Shown: in pieces, positions 25,757-32,580 of the stretch
Numbering within the stretch: the stretch's first letter is position 1
Layout of the letters: each line of letters begins with the position of its first letter
NCBI GenBank assembly: GCA_964486155.1
Contig: CAZAKQ010000002.1
Location: 1 to 62,153, forward strand
DNA: 62,153 bases
DNA from: JAHITU01 sp964486155
GTDB taxonomy: Bacteria > Patescibacteriota > Minisyncoccia > Phycocordibacterales > UBA12079
Direction: 5' to 3'
The notes under the pieces: model-generated
Seen by the model: the letters and a program-made list of their open reading frames with translations, nothing else
The model's database searches: none
What the model was told of the DNA's origin: nothing
Position numbers and translations under genes: made by a program

Positions 25757-27533
25757 CTTCTTTAGGTTTTTCTACATATAATATATCTTCTAAATCTTTT
25801 TTAGAAACTTCTTTATTTTGATTTTGTTCTAATACTTCTTTTGATTTCTGAATTATTGTATTCTCCTGCTCATTTTCTCTTTTAGAATTTAATGAAGACA
25901 TAGTTTTTTGTTGATGTGAGTTTTGTTTTACTGAATTCGTTTGTTTTGAAACTTCTAACCCATCTACAAATTGCTGATTAGACGATTTAAGTTCTTGTGA
26001 TTTGTTGTTCTTCAACTCCAAATTCTTCATCGCTTCAGAAAGAGCTTCTTTCAACTGATTTTTATTATCAATAGGAATTTTAGTTCTTGTTGACTTAGAT
26101 TTTAAATGACTAGTTTTGTTATTAGACAAATCTTTTAAAGAAATCTTTTTATTTTTTAATTTAGAGTAAGTTTGGATCTTAGGAGCACTTTGTTTAAAAT
26201 TATTTTTGTTAGATTGTATTTTAGTTTTAGCAATTATTTTAGTTGAATTAAGCCATTCTTCAATTTTTTCTTCCACCATTTTTTTAGGACTAGCAAAATT
26301 TTCACGAGAATATTTTATTATTTCATCTTTATATGAAAAATCTGGTTTAGTAATAGGAGGAAGAGTTCTTGCAGAAAAAGGATTAGAACCTATTCCATCA
26401 ATCATCAGTCTCAAATAAATTTGAGCAAAACCTAAATTAACCAAATCTTCAGCTGTAAATTCGGGAGAAAATTCTTTTTCTAATTGTTCGGCATCTGTAG
26501 CTCCTACTCTAAAAGTAATCATAGTTCCTACGTTTCCAAACACAGCAGCACGGACTACTTCGGGCATTTGTTCAATATATTGATGAGCTAAAGTCAAATT
26601 TAACTTGTATTTTCTAGCTTGAGATAATATATCAGCGAAAGAATCATTAGCTAGATTCTGAAATTCATCAATATATAAATAAAAATTAGGAAGTTTCGCT
26701 AATTCTTCTGTCCTTACATCGGCCCTACTCATCGCAGCTAAATATATCTTTGTAGTTAACATAGAACCTAATAAATCCGCGTTAGCTTCGCCTACTTGTC
26801 CTATAGAAAGATTAACCAAAAGAATCTTTTTACTATCTAAAACATCTCTAAAATCAAAAGAAGATTTTTCTTGCCCTACAATATTTCTAATTAAAGGATT
26901 AGAAGTAAATTGTCCCACTTTATTTAAAATAGCAGCATAAGCATCTTTTCTATATCGCTCATCCCATCCAGCAAATTCTTCAGTCCAAAAAGCTTTAACG
27001 GAAGGATCAGTAATATTAGCTACTACTTTTTTCCTATATTTAGCATCCGTAAATATTTTAGTCATTCCTAACATAGTAGATCCTGGATATTCTAAAAGAG
27101 CCAACAAAGTATTATTAGTAATATGTTCCATTCTATCCGAAAAAGTATCCTCTCCCCAAATCTTTTTAAAAGCAGAAAGAAGCCCTTGAGCAACTAAATG
27201 TCTTTTATCTGGACCAACATCTTCCATCACATTGAAAGAAATAGGATTATCAACATCAAAAGGAGCAAAATAAATTACATCTTCAATTCTCTCTTCAGGG
27301 ACATAATCTAAAAACTTTTTAATAGATTGCCCATGGGGATCAATAAAACACATACCATTTCCTTCTTTAATATCTTGAACAGCCATATTTTCTAACATAG
27401 TGGACTTTCCCATCCCTGTTTTACCTATAACATAAATATGTCGTGTTCTGTCTGAAGCTTTAATCCCAAAAGGAGTTCGTCTATTTCGTCGATCAATTTC
27501 AGCAAAATATGTAATTGAGTTAGTATCTTTCAT
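25749..27533 (-). CDS. VirB4/TraG/HerA-like ATPase (type IV secretion DNA-binding domain)
   Basis: A 594-residue P-loop ATPase: Walker A VIGKTGMGKSTML (about residues 32-44), then FIDPHGQSIKKFLDYVPEER, and Walker B YLYIDEFQNLANDSF (about 285). This is the conjugative-transfer/DUF87 layout without a membrane domain. It could power DNA or protein export, or a pilus-like machine; no other secretion genes lie beside it. The last about 170 residues are Lys/Gln/Asn/Ser-rich and probably disordered. A TATAAT box (27541-27546) lies 7 nt before the ATG. It is coupled to the LTD surface gene by an 8-bp overlap. Confidence 0.83.
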   Translation of the reverse strand: MKDTNSITYFAEIDRRNRRTPFGIKASDRTRHIYVIGKTGMGKSTMLENMAVQDIKEGNGMCFIDPHGQSIKKFLDYVPEERIEDVIYFAPFDVDNPISFNVMEDVGPDKRHLVAQGLLSAFKKIWGEDTFSDRMEHITNNTLLALLEYPGSTMLGMTKIFTDAKYRKKVVANITDPSVKAFWTEEFAGWDERYRKDAYAAILNKVGQFTSNPLIRNIVGQEKSSFDFRDVLDSKKILLVNLSIGQVGEANADLLGSMLTTKIYLAAMSRADVRTEELAKLPNFYLYIDEFQNLANDSFADILSQARKYKLNLTLAHQYIEQMPEVVRAAVFGNVGTMITFRVGATDAEQLEKEFSPEFTAEDLVNLGFAQIYLRLMIDGIGSNPFSARTLPPITKPDFSYKDEIIKYSRENFASPKKMVEEKIEEWLNSTKIIAKTKIQSNKNNFKQSAPKIQTYSKLKNKKISLKDLSNNKTSHLKSKSTRTKIPIDNKNQLKEALSEAMKNLELKNNKSQELKSSNQQFVDGLEVSKQTNSVKQNSHQQKTMSSLNSKRENEQENTIIQKSKEVLEQNQNKEVSKKDLEDILYVEKPKEDV

Positions 27534-27540
27534 TAAGATA

Positions 27541-27546
27541 ATTATA
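27541..27546 (-). promoter_or_regulatory. -10 box, leaderless start for 25749-27533
   Basis: TATAAT on the minus strand with 7 nt to the ATG. The TG extension is absent (CA instead). Confidence 0.55.
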
Positions 27547-27643
27547 TGATAAAAAGATAAAAGTTGGAAGTAGTTGATAAATAAATAGAAAGCCTATACA
27601 ATGATAAATAGAATGTACCAGTAACTTAAAGAAAGGATATTAA

Positions 27644-28021
27644 ATGAAAATTACATTGCTTGAAGAAAAAGAGACAGAACAAATTTCATCTTATTCTTGT
27701 ATTTTAGGAGAAAACAATTCTGAAGATATCATTATCATAAAAGATGATGATAAATATCTTTTTATATTTCCCTACAATTATATAGAAAAATATATGAACA
27801 AATACACTGAAGATGAAATATTTATTCGTATCTGTGAAGTTCCGTTGAAACAAAAAGAAAAAGCTATTTGGAAATTTCCTCTTCGGGATAGAAACGGAAA
27901 CGAGTATGCCAAATTTTATCCTAATGAAAAAATTATCGAAACTCTAAAACAATATGGAAAAGAAAATAATCTTCAAAATCTTGTTGACTTAATAAATTCT
28001 ACTCCAATGATTTCTCTTTAA
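27644..28021 (+). CDS. Hypothetical protein
   Basis: A 125-residue soluble acidic protein that I do not recognise. It contains a hydrophobic strand-like segment (DKYLFIFPYNYIEKYMNKY) and an aromatic LKQKEKAIWKFPLRDRNG stretch; no membrane segment or Cys cluster. AAAGGA lies 8 nt before the ATG, so this is a leadered gene. It forms a single transcription unit closed by the terminator at 28034-28070, between the VirB4-like gene and the first TrpR-like regulator. Confidence 0.65.
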   Translation: MKITLLEEKETEQISSYSCILGENNSEDIIIIKDDDKYLFIFPYNYIEKYMNKYTEDEIFIRICEVPLKQKEKAIWKFPLRDRNGNEYAKFYPNEKIIETLKQYGKENNLQNLVDLINSTPMISL

Positions 28022-28033
28022 CAAAAACTCCCT

Positions 28034-28070
28034 GCCCTGAACACAAAATATTAGTGTTCAGGGCTTGTTT
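28034..28070 (+). terminator. Intrinsic terminator
   Basis: Perfect stem GCCCTGAACAC / GTGTTCAGGGC with a 9-nt loop, then TTGTTTTATT. Confidence 0.85.
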
Positions 28071-28163
28071 TATTAAAACCTCCAAAATCAAAAACCTTTA
28101 TTATAGTATTACATATACTATAATAAAAAATAAACTCCAAAACAAAAAACAATCTAATCACCT

Positions 28164-28189
28164 ATTTAGTCCAGTTAACTGGACTAAAT
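28164..28189. promoter_or_regulatory. TrpR1-type palindrome, distal downstream site
   Basis: Perfect 26-bp palindrome containing TAGTCCAGTTAACTGGACTA. The rest of 28071-28322 holds only AT-rich sequence without a gene. Confidence 0.75.
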
Positions 28190-28322
28190 TTATAATTTAT
28201 ATTTCAAAAACATAATTTCTTATAATTTACTATAATTTATATATAATTTAAGACTTATTAATTTAAACGACCTAAATTGATTATATTGTAAATCTATTAT
28301 TAATAATAAAAACCTATTTTTT

Positions 28323-28362
28323 AAAACCCTACTAGTCCAGTTAACTGGACTAGTAGGGTTTT
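28323..28362. promoter_or_regulatory. TrpR1-type palindrome merged with terminator
   Basis: Perfect 40-bp palindrome from AAAACCCTAC to GTAGGGTTTT, centred on CCAGTTAACTGG, 26 bp beyond the TrpR-like gene's stop. The A-rich and T-rich arms make it a likely bidirectional terminator. Confidence 0.8.
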
Positions 28363-28388
28363 ATTTTTTAATTTTTGTTTATATTTAT

Positions 28389-28820
28389 TCAATTTCTTTT
28401 CTTGTATTTTTCATCTATTTGATTTAGAAAATCCCATCTACCTTTTCCTACAATCGGGGGCATTCCACATTTTAAAACAATCTCCATTCCATCCCAAAAA
28501 GTAACTCTGTTCTTTTTCTTTTCTACCATTTCTAAAATATTTTCATATTTGTCAAAATCAATATCATTAGCTACTTTAATTACTGTAGATTTACTTACAC
28601 TTAAAATTTTATGAATACGATACATAGATACTTTTTCGTATAACATAAAAATTATAGATAGTCGTTTAGCTAAAACTATTTTTTCAGATTCTGTTAATAA
28701 ATCATCTAAAAATCCTTTAGCTGAAGTATTAGTTTCCAAATCAGCAACAATATTAACTAAACGACTATTTATTTTGTTCGAAACATTTTTCTTTAATTTA
28801 TTTTTTGAAACATTAACCAT
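28389..28820 (-). CDS. TrpR-like transcriptional regulator, paralogue 1
   Basis: A 143-residue protein of the TrpR/YerC superfamily. LLTESEKIVLAKRLSIIFML matches the TrpR helices LLTPDER..RVRIVEELL, and VSMYRIHKILSVSKSTVIKV is the helix-turn-helix (about residues 65-85). The probable DNA site is visible: palindromes containing TAGTCCAGTTAACTGGACTA lie just upstream (28847-28868, 28908-28933) and downstream (28164-28189, 28323-28362). The first abuts the -10 box, so the gene is probably autoregulated. Whether it binds tryptophan cannot be judged; YerC-type proteins generally have no known ligand. Confidence 0.83.
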   Translation of the reverse strand: MVNVSKNKLKKNVSNKINSRLVNIVADLETNTSAKGFLDDLLTESEKIVLAKRLSIIFMLYEKVSMYRIHKILSVSKSTVIKVANDIDFDKYENILEMVEKKKNRVTFWDGMEIVLKCGMPPIVGKGRWDFLNQIDEKYKKRN

Positions 28821-28833
28821 AATAATTTAATTA

Positions 28834-28842
28834 ATTATAACA
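28834..28842 (-). promoter_or_regulatory. Extended -10 of TrpR-like gene 1
   Basis: TGTTATAAT on the minus strand, 13 nt before the ATG. The palindrome at 28847-28868 occupies the -35 region, so bound regulator would block polymerase. Confidence 0.65.
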
Positions 28843-28846
28843 TATT

Positions 28847-28868
28847 TTAGTCCAGTTAACTGGACTAA
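28847..28868. promoter_or_regulatory. Probable operator of TrpR-like gene 1 (proximal)
   Basis: 22-bp perfect palindrome TTAGTCCAGTTAACTGGACT plus AA. The central AGTTAACT equals the centre of the E. coli trp operator. Confidence 0.75.
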
Positions 28869-28907
28869 TTTATGGTAATTTGTTTTTTATAAATTTTAAT
28901 TTTACTT

Positions 28908-28933
28908 GATTAGTCCAGTTAACTGGACTAATC
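28908..28933. promoter_or_regulatory. Probable operator of TrpR-like gene 1 (distal)
   Basis: 26-bp perfect palindrome with the same 20-bp core, centred 63 bp upstream of the proximal site, so six helical turns apart. This spacing would permit cooperative or looped binding. Confidence 0.7.
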
Positions 28934-29037
28934 TTTCTTAATTCTTAAATCCTAAACTTGCCCGCCAGCAAGCAAGTCTTAAATCTTTAAATTAATAAAA
29001 AAATAGAGAAGTTAAACCTCTTCATTTAAAAAAATTT

Positions 29038-29079
29038 AATAATTAAAATACTCCATTTAAATGGAGTATTTTAATTATT
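29038..29079. terminator. Perfect 42-bp palindrome after the DUF4015 gene
   Basis: Centred on CTCCATTTAAATGGAG, with ATTAATTAAAATA arms. It lies 43 bp beyond the stop of the minus-strand gene and runs into T/A-rich sequence. Confidence 0.7.
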
Positions 29080-29121
29080 TTTAATTTATCATTTTTAATT
29101 TAAAATAATTTTAATTCAAAA

Positions 29122-30303
29122 TTATTTCTCATGTAGTGCTTCTTTAGTATACCGATTAGAAGCCGACCACAAAAACCAAGAATCTAATCCTGCATCATAA
29201 GTCGCTTGAATTTGAGCTCTAACTTTTGCTGCATCGTAATCAGCTCCTAAATCAAAATCTTGCAACCAAGGTCTTAATTTATCAGGGCTTGAACTAGCAT
29301 TTAAGGTTTTTTCTACTGCTTTGTCCATTGAATATTTAATTACCTGATACGGATGAGCCGCTGGGTTAGATAAACCAATAAATCCAGAAGGATAATGAGA
29401 AGGATAAACCATCGGACAAATATAATCAAAAAATGGTAAAGCATATTCTAAAATTTGACCAATATTTAAATCATCATCGTTAGTAGTCACCATTCCAAAT
29501 AAATCTGCAGAAAGCACTGCTTCGGTACTACCCATCTTGTTATTTAAATATACAAAAAATTCTTGCAAAACTTTAGCTTTACCTTTTTCAGGATCTAAAG
29601 TCACTCTTTCTTCACTTACAGGATAATAAATTTCTTTCATATTTCCATCAGAAGGAAAACGAATATAATCATAATTAATTTCATCAAAACCTAAATTATA
29701 AACTTCCTTAGATAAGGTAATAATATAATCCCAAACTTCTGTAGATCCTGCATCCAACCAAGAAATCCCCTTATAATCCTTCCAAATTTCTCCTCCTTTA
29801 CTTCTTTTTACAGCCAAATCGGGTCTTTCTTTTACTAAATGTGGATCTTGAAATACAGGAATTCGTCCAATAATATAAATACCTTTTGAATGCCAATTAT
29901 CAAGCAAAGCTTTTATATCATGAATCTTACATTCACCTTTGCTAGAATCTGCAATAGCATTTTTAAAGATAGGATTTTTTATGTCAAAAGCGATTTTCCC
30001 CGTTTCATCTTTAACATTTAAAATAATTGAATTTATTTCTGTATCTTCTACTAATTGTTCAAGGCTTTTTCTAAAATTAGAAGTACTGGCTGCACAAGCG
30101 GTCATATAAATAACCTTTGTTTTTTCAGGTGTTTTTATGTGCTTTACTTTTATAGATTTTTCTATTGTTTCATCTAATCCTATCGCATTTTTAAATTGAA
30201 TAATAAAGGGTTCTGAAATATTTTTTGAAAAAAACAAAAATAAAGTGATGCACAGAACACCACCTAAAATAATAAACACTAAAATTTTTAATTTATTCTT
30301 CAT
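29122..30303 (-). CDS. Putative glycoside hydrolase (DUF4015 family)
   Basis: A TIM-barrel, GH13-like protein of about 393 residues. Seen: ILNVKDETGKIAFD, IYIIGRIPVFQDPHLVKERP, LGFDEINYDYIRFPSDG and LSADLFGMVTTNDDD, hallmarks of the putative-glycosidase family DUF4015, whose substrate is unknown. An N-terminal hydrophobic helix anchors or exports it. The frame is open to 30402, but the ATG at 30303 (MKNKLKILVFIILGG) gives a clean signal anchor and overlaps the upstream small membrane gene by only 11 bp. Confidence 0.78.
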   Translation of the reverse strand: MKNKLKILVFIILGGVLCITLFLFFSKNISEPFIIQFKNAIGLDETIEKSIKVKHIKTPEKTKVIYMTACAASTSNFRKSLEQLVEDTEINSIILNVKDETGKIAFDIKNPIFKNAIADSSKGECKIHDIKALLDNWHSKGIYIIGRIPVFQDPHLVKERPDLAVKRSKGGEIWKDYKGISWLDAGSTEVWDYIITLSKEVYNLGFDEINYDYIRFPSDGNMKEIYYPVSEERVTLDPEKGKAKVLQEFFVYLNNKMGSTEAVLSADLFGMVTTNDDDLNIGQILEYALPFFDYICPMVYPSHYPSGFIGLSNPAAHPYQVIKYSMDKAVEKTLNASSSPDKLRPWLQDFDLGADYDAAKVRAQIQATYDAGLDSWFLWSASNRYTKEALHEK

Positions 30304-30511
30304 TTTTATAATTTTCCACAAAAACTTGATTATACTCACTCTTTTCTTTAATTTGTTTTTTATTTTTATCTTTTTTATTAAAAACCAAAGCCTGATAAAC
30401 AATATAAAGACCTATTATAATCAAAGACCAAGTTTTCCAAACTACAGGGATACCCAATAACGGAATCAATACTACTATTATACCTGCAATTAAAAATTTT
30501 TTCATATTCAT
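30293..30511 (-). CDS. Small two-helix membrane protein
   Basis: A 72-residue protein with two hydrophobic segments (about 6-24 and 27-45) and a charged cytoplasmic tail rich in Lys and Glu. I do not recognise it. It overlaps the start of the DUF4015 gene by 11 bp, so the two are probably cotranslated. A TGATATAAT box at 30520-30528 lies 8 nt before its ATG, supporting a leaderless operon start here. Confidence 0.65.
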   Translation of the reverse strand: MNMKKFLIAGIIVVLIPLLGIPVVWKTWSLIIIGLYIVYQALVFNKKDKNKKQIKEKSEYNQVFVENYKNEE

Positions 30512-30519
30512 ATGGTATT

Positions 30520-30528
30520 ATTATATCA
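30520..30528 (-). promoter_or_regulatory. Extended -10, leaderless start for 30293-30511
   Basis: TGATATAAT on the minus strand, 8 nt before the ATG at 30511. Confidence 0.65.
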
Positions 30529-30587
30529 CAAGAATATTTAAACACTAAATTAATGTAAAAATAAAGAATTAAATTAATAATTAACGA

Positions 30588-30622
30588 TAGTATATACTAT
30601 AGTATATACTATGATATATACT
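30588..30622. repeat. Tandem AGTATATACT palindromes
   Basis: Two adjacent perfect TAGTATATACTA palindromes, then a third degenerate copy (ATGATATATACTA). A related TATAGTATACTATA lies at 15552-15567. Confidence 0.6.
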
Positions 30623-30648
30623 AAAAATGAAAAAGCTCTGATTATTTC

Positions 30649-30672
30649 ATTATTTCAATTGATTGAAATAAT
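30649..30672. terminator. Hairpin after rsmI
   Basis: Stem ATTATTTCAAT / ATTGAAATAAT with a 2-nt loop, followed on the plus strand by CTTTTTTTC. It lies 36 bp past the rsmI stop. Confidence 0.6.
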
Positions 30673-30707
30673 CTTTTTTTCTTTTATAAACCTTACAGTG
30701 CTTTAAT

Positions 30708-31394
30708 CTAACTTATTACCACCACAAACTCTCCTTTTATTTTACTTGGATTATTTTCAAAATATTTTAATACTTCATTGATATCTCCTGAAATAACTTG
30801 TTCAAATATTTTCGTTAATTCTCTTGCAATAACAATTTTTTTAACTTTTTTAGTAATTTCAGATAACTCTTGGATCATTTTTAGAGTTTTTAAAATTCTA
30901 TGAGGAGATTCATAAAATACAGAAGTTCTTTTTGATTCTAAAATTTCATTAATTATAGTCTGTTTTCCTTTTTTTCTAGGTAAAAAACCAAAAAAAGTAA
31001 AAGAATCTGCTGGTAATCCACTAATTGATAAAGCAGAAATTAAAGCTGAAGGTCCTGGAATAGGAGAAACAATTATATCTTCTCCAAATTTTTCTTTAAC
31101 TTGGGAAATTAATTGAAACCCAGGGTCTGAAATCGTAGGAGTCCCAGCATCAGAAACTAAAGCTAGGTTTTTACCTTCTTCTAATAACTCTAAAATTTTA
31201 TCTGTTTTGATTTTTCCACTAAAAGAATGATAAGAAACTGTTGGAGTTTTGATTTCGTATTTGTCTAAAAGTTTTCTTGTTACTCGAGTATCTTCACACA
31301 ACACAAAATCCACTTCTTTGAGAATTTTCAAAGCCCGAAGAGTAATATCTTCTAAATTTCCTATAGGTGTTGCTACTATGTATAAATTTGACAT
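30708..31394 (-). CDS. rsmI: 16S rRNA 2'-O-ribose C1402 methyltransferase RsmI
   Basis: SAM-dependent methyltransferase of the tetrapyrrole-methylase fold that modifies the decoding-site cytidine 1402 of 16S rRNA. The N-terminus MSNLYIVATPIGNLEDITLR is diagnostic, followed by CEDTRVTRKLL, LVSDAGTPTISDPG and IPGPSALISALSISGLP. At about 228 residues it lacks the extra C-terminal domain of longer homologues. A GTG at 31415 would give seven more codons, but the ATG at 31394 matches the family start. Confidence 0.93.
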   Translation of the reverse strand: MSNLYIVATPIGNLEDITLRALKILKEVDFVLCEDTRVTRKLLDKYEIKTPTVSYHSFSGKIKTDKILELLEEGKNLALVSDAGTPTISDPGFQLISQVKEKFGEDIIVSPIPGPSALISALSISGLPADSFTFFGFLPRKKGKQTIINEILESKRTSVFYESPHRILKTLKMIQELSEITKKVKKIVIARELTKIFEQVISGDINEVLKYFENNPSKIKGEFVVVIS

Positions 31395-31523
31395 AATTTT
31401 ATTTAATAATACCACTTTTTAAGCAATGTTTAAACCAAATCACTCAAAGGATGTTTTGTCATTTGCGACCTTAAATGCTCAGCACTCGCCATTAAATAGA
31501 TAGTGGTTGTTTTTAAAATTGTT

Positions 31524-31563
31524 AAGTAAAGTGTTAAGTAACTTGTTACTTAACACTTTACTT
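31524..31563. repeat. 19-bp stem hairpin
   Basis: AAGTAAAGTGTTAAGTAAC, a TT loop and the exact complement, in the gap between rsmI and the tRNA cluster. Confidence 0.75.
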
Positions 31564-31630
31564 TTACCTTTAAAAAATATCTTAGAATAGTAGAGTAAAT
31601 TGAACCTACCTACCCTTAAACTCAAGTCTG

Positions 31631-31658
31631 ATTATACGATTATATATAATCGTATAAT
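31631..31658. repeat. Perfect 28-bp palindrome
   Basis: ATTATACGATTATA and its reverse complement with no loop, 15 bp before the 52-bp palindrome. Confidence 0.8.
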
Positions 31659-31672
31659 TCTTATCTGCATAT

Positions 31673-31724
31673 AAATTAAAATCTTTATTACTCCAATCGA
31701 TTGGAGTAATAAAGATTTTAATTT
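31673..31724. repeat. Perfect 52-bp palindrome after the tRNA-Thr genes
   Basis: Centred on ACTCCAATCGATTGGAGT, with uninterrupted self-complementarity over 26 bp per arm. It lies downstream of the minus-strand tRNA-Thr pair and probably terminates or processes it. Confidence 0.85.
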
Positions 31725-31737
31725 TGATTTCACTGAA

Positions 31738-31770
31738 CCACCTATGAGAATCAAACTAACGACCTATAGT
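31738..31770 (-). pseudogene. Decayed 3' half of a tRNA (Thr-like)
   Basis: On the minus strand AGGTCGTTAGTTTGATTCTC aligns to the variable loop and T-arm of the adjacent tRNA-Thr(CGU), AGGTCATGAGTTCAATTCTC, but the arm no longer pairs properly. Confidence 0.5.
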
Positions 31771-31782
31771 TTATCCCGTTAG

Positions 31783-31855
31783 AGCCGAAGATGAGAATTG
31801 AACTCATGACCTACGCGTTACGAGTGCGTTGCTCTACCAACTGAGCTACTTCGGC
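31783..31855 (-). tRNA. tRNA-Thr(CGU)
   Basis: A 73-nt cloverleaf with acceptor GCCGAAG/CTTCGGC, D-stem GCTC/GAGC, anticodon loop CTCGTAA and T-arm ATGAG TTCAATT CTCAT. It reads ACG. CCA is not encoded. The base pair closing the anticodon loop is an A-C mismatch. Confidence 0.92.
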
Positions 31856-31861
31856 TAAATG

Positions 31862-31934
31862 AGCCCGAGGGCAGGATTGAACTGCCGACCTTTCGCTTAC
31901 CATGCGAATGCTCTACCAACTGAGCTACTCGGGC
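31862..31934 (-). tRNA. tRNA-Thr(GGU)
   Basis: A 73-nt cloverleaf with acceptor GCCCGAG/CTCGGGC, anticodon stem TTCGC/GCGAA and loop ATGGTAA. It reads ACC/ACU. It lies 6 bp from tRNA-Thr(CGU) and is probably cotranscribed with it. CCA is not encoded. Confidence 0.95.
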
Positions 31935-31977
31935 TGATTCTTATATCTTATTTTATTTTAGGTTTTTTTGCAAAATG

Positions 31978-32004
31978 AAAACCAAAGTATATAACTTTAG
32001 TTTT
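31978..32004 (-). terminator. Second terminator of the tRNA-Asp element
   Basis: Stem AAAACYAAAGT / ACTTTRGTTTT with a 5-nt loop, placed after the direct tail copy of the element. Confidence 0.6.
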
Positions 32005-32013
32005 GTTTAAATT

Positions 32014-32170
32014 TGCGCGATCGAAGGGACTTGGTCACTCTCGTGGATATTTATTTCGTGCTTTGCACTCATAAATATCTCACTCCCTTGACCTCCACTC
32101 GGCGATACGACTCTTTCGCTTCGCTACAGAGTCGGCTTCGCATCGCCTCGGTTCAAGTCCATCATCGCGC
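32014..32170 (-). mobile_element. tRNA-tail element behind tRNA-Asp
   Basis: On the minus strand: an inverted copy of the tRNA 3' tail (GTTCAAGTCCATCATCGCGC on the plus strand, 32151-32170), hairpin 1 (GGCGAT...ATCGCC with inner CGACTCT/AGAGTCG), the linker GAGGTCAAG, hairpin 2 (GTG..GATATTTAT...ATAAATATC..CAC), then a direct copy of the tail. That copy, TGCGCGATCGAAGGGACTTG on the plus strand (32014-32033), is identical over 20 nt to the tRNA-Asp tail at 32218-32237. The two tails can pair to close a three-way junction. No protein is encoded. Confidence 0.8.
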
Positions 32171-32217
32171 TAAAACAAAAGTCACCCAACACTATCGTAT
32201 TGGGTTCCTTTGTTTTA
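32171..32217 (-). terminator. Terminator of tRNA-Asp
   Basis: Stem AAAACAAAG..CCCAATAC / GTGTTGGG..CTTTTGTTTT on the minus strand, directly after the tRNA. Confidence 0.75.
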
Positions 32218-32219
32218 TG

Positions 32220-32294
32220 CGCGATCGAAGGGACTTGAACCCTCAACCTCTCGCGTGACAGGCGAGTGCTCTAACCAAATTGAGCTACGACCGC
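32220..32294 (-). tRNA. tRNA-Asp(GUC)
   Basis: A 75-nt cloverleaf with acceptor GCGGTCG/CGATCGC (one G-U pair), anticodon stem CTCGC/GCGAG, loop CTGTCAC and discriminator G73 as expected for Asp. CCA is not encoded. The 3' tail is copied downstream in both orientations. Confidence 0.96.
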
Positions 32295-32344
32295 AAATTT
32301 ATACTGCAATACTTTAACAAATTTTTATATTTTTCTCAATACTG

Positions 32345-32418
32345 TGTCGACGAATGGATTCGAACCATTGATCTGGCGCGTATGAGACGCCCGCTTTAAC
32401 CAACTAAGCTACGCCGAC
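32345..32418 (-). tRNA. tRNA with CAU anticodon (elongator Met, or Ile2)
   Basis: A 74-nt cloverleaf with acceptor GTCGGCG/CGTCGAC, D-stem GCTT/AAGC, anticodon stem GGCGT/GCGCC and loop CTCATAC. It lacks the initiator C1-A72 mismatch, so it is elongator Met or a lysidine-modified Ile2. The tRNA-Ile(UAU) at 57642 makes Met more likely. Confidence 0.9.
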
Positions 32419-32467
32419 AATTAACCAATAATATAGCATATTTAGTTAAATAATTAAACACTCCTCC

Positions 32468-32501
32468 AAACAAAAACAACCCAATTGGGTTGTTTTTGTT
32501 T
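32468..32501 (-). terminator. Terminator of tRNA-fMet
   Basis: Perfect 34-bp palindrome AAACAAAAACAACCC AATT and complement. The minus-strand arm ends in GTTTTTGTTT. Confidence 0.85.
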
Positions 32502-32507
32502 TACTTG

Positions 32508-32578
32508 TTGCGGGAGCCTGACTTGAACAGACACCTGGAGGTTATGAGCCTCCCGTGCAACCTTTACACCATCCCGCG
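32508..32578 (-). tRNA. Initiator tRNA-fMet(CAU)
   Basis: 71 nt with the initiator hallmark, an unpaired C1-A72, then GCGGGA/TCCCGC. The anticodon stem is GGAGG/CCTCC with loop CTCATAA. Of the three G-C pairs usually next to the loop, the third is A-U here. The D-loop is short. CCA is not encoded. Its 5' half is repeated upstream. Confidence 0.95.
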
Positions 32579-32580
32579 AT

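Noticed and set aside
32014..32170. Hammerhead ribozyme in the tail-copy elements
   Set aside because: A three-way junction can be drawn, but the conserved CUGAUGA and GAAA core positions are not in the right places in any of the three copies.
32013..32258. Protein-coding ORF across the tRNA-Asp element (81 codons, plus strand)
   Set aside because: It runs antisense through the tRNA and both hairpins; its sequence is explained by the RNA structure.
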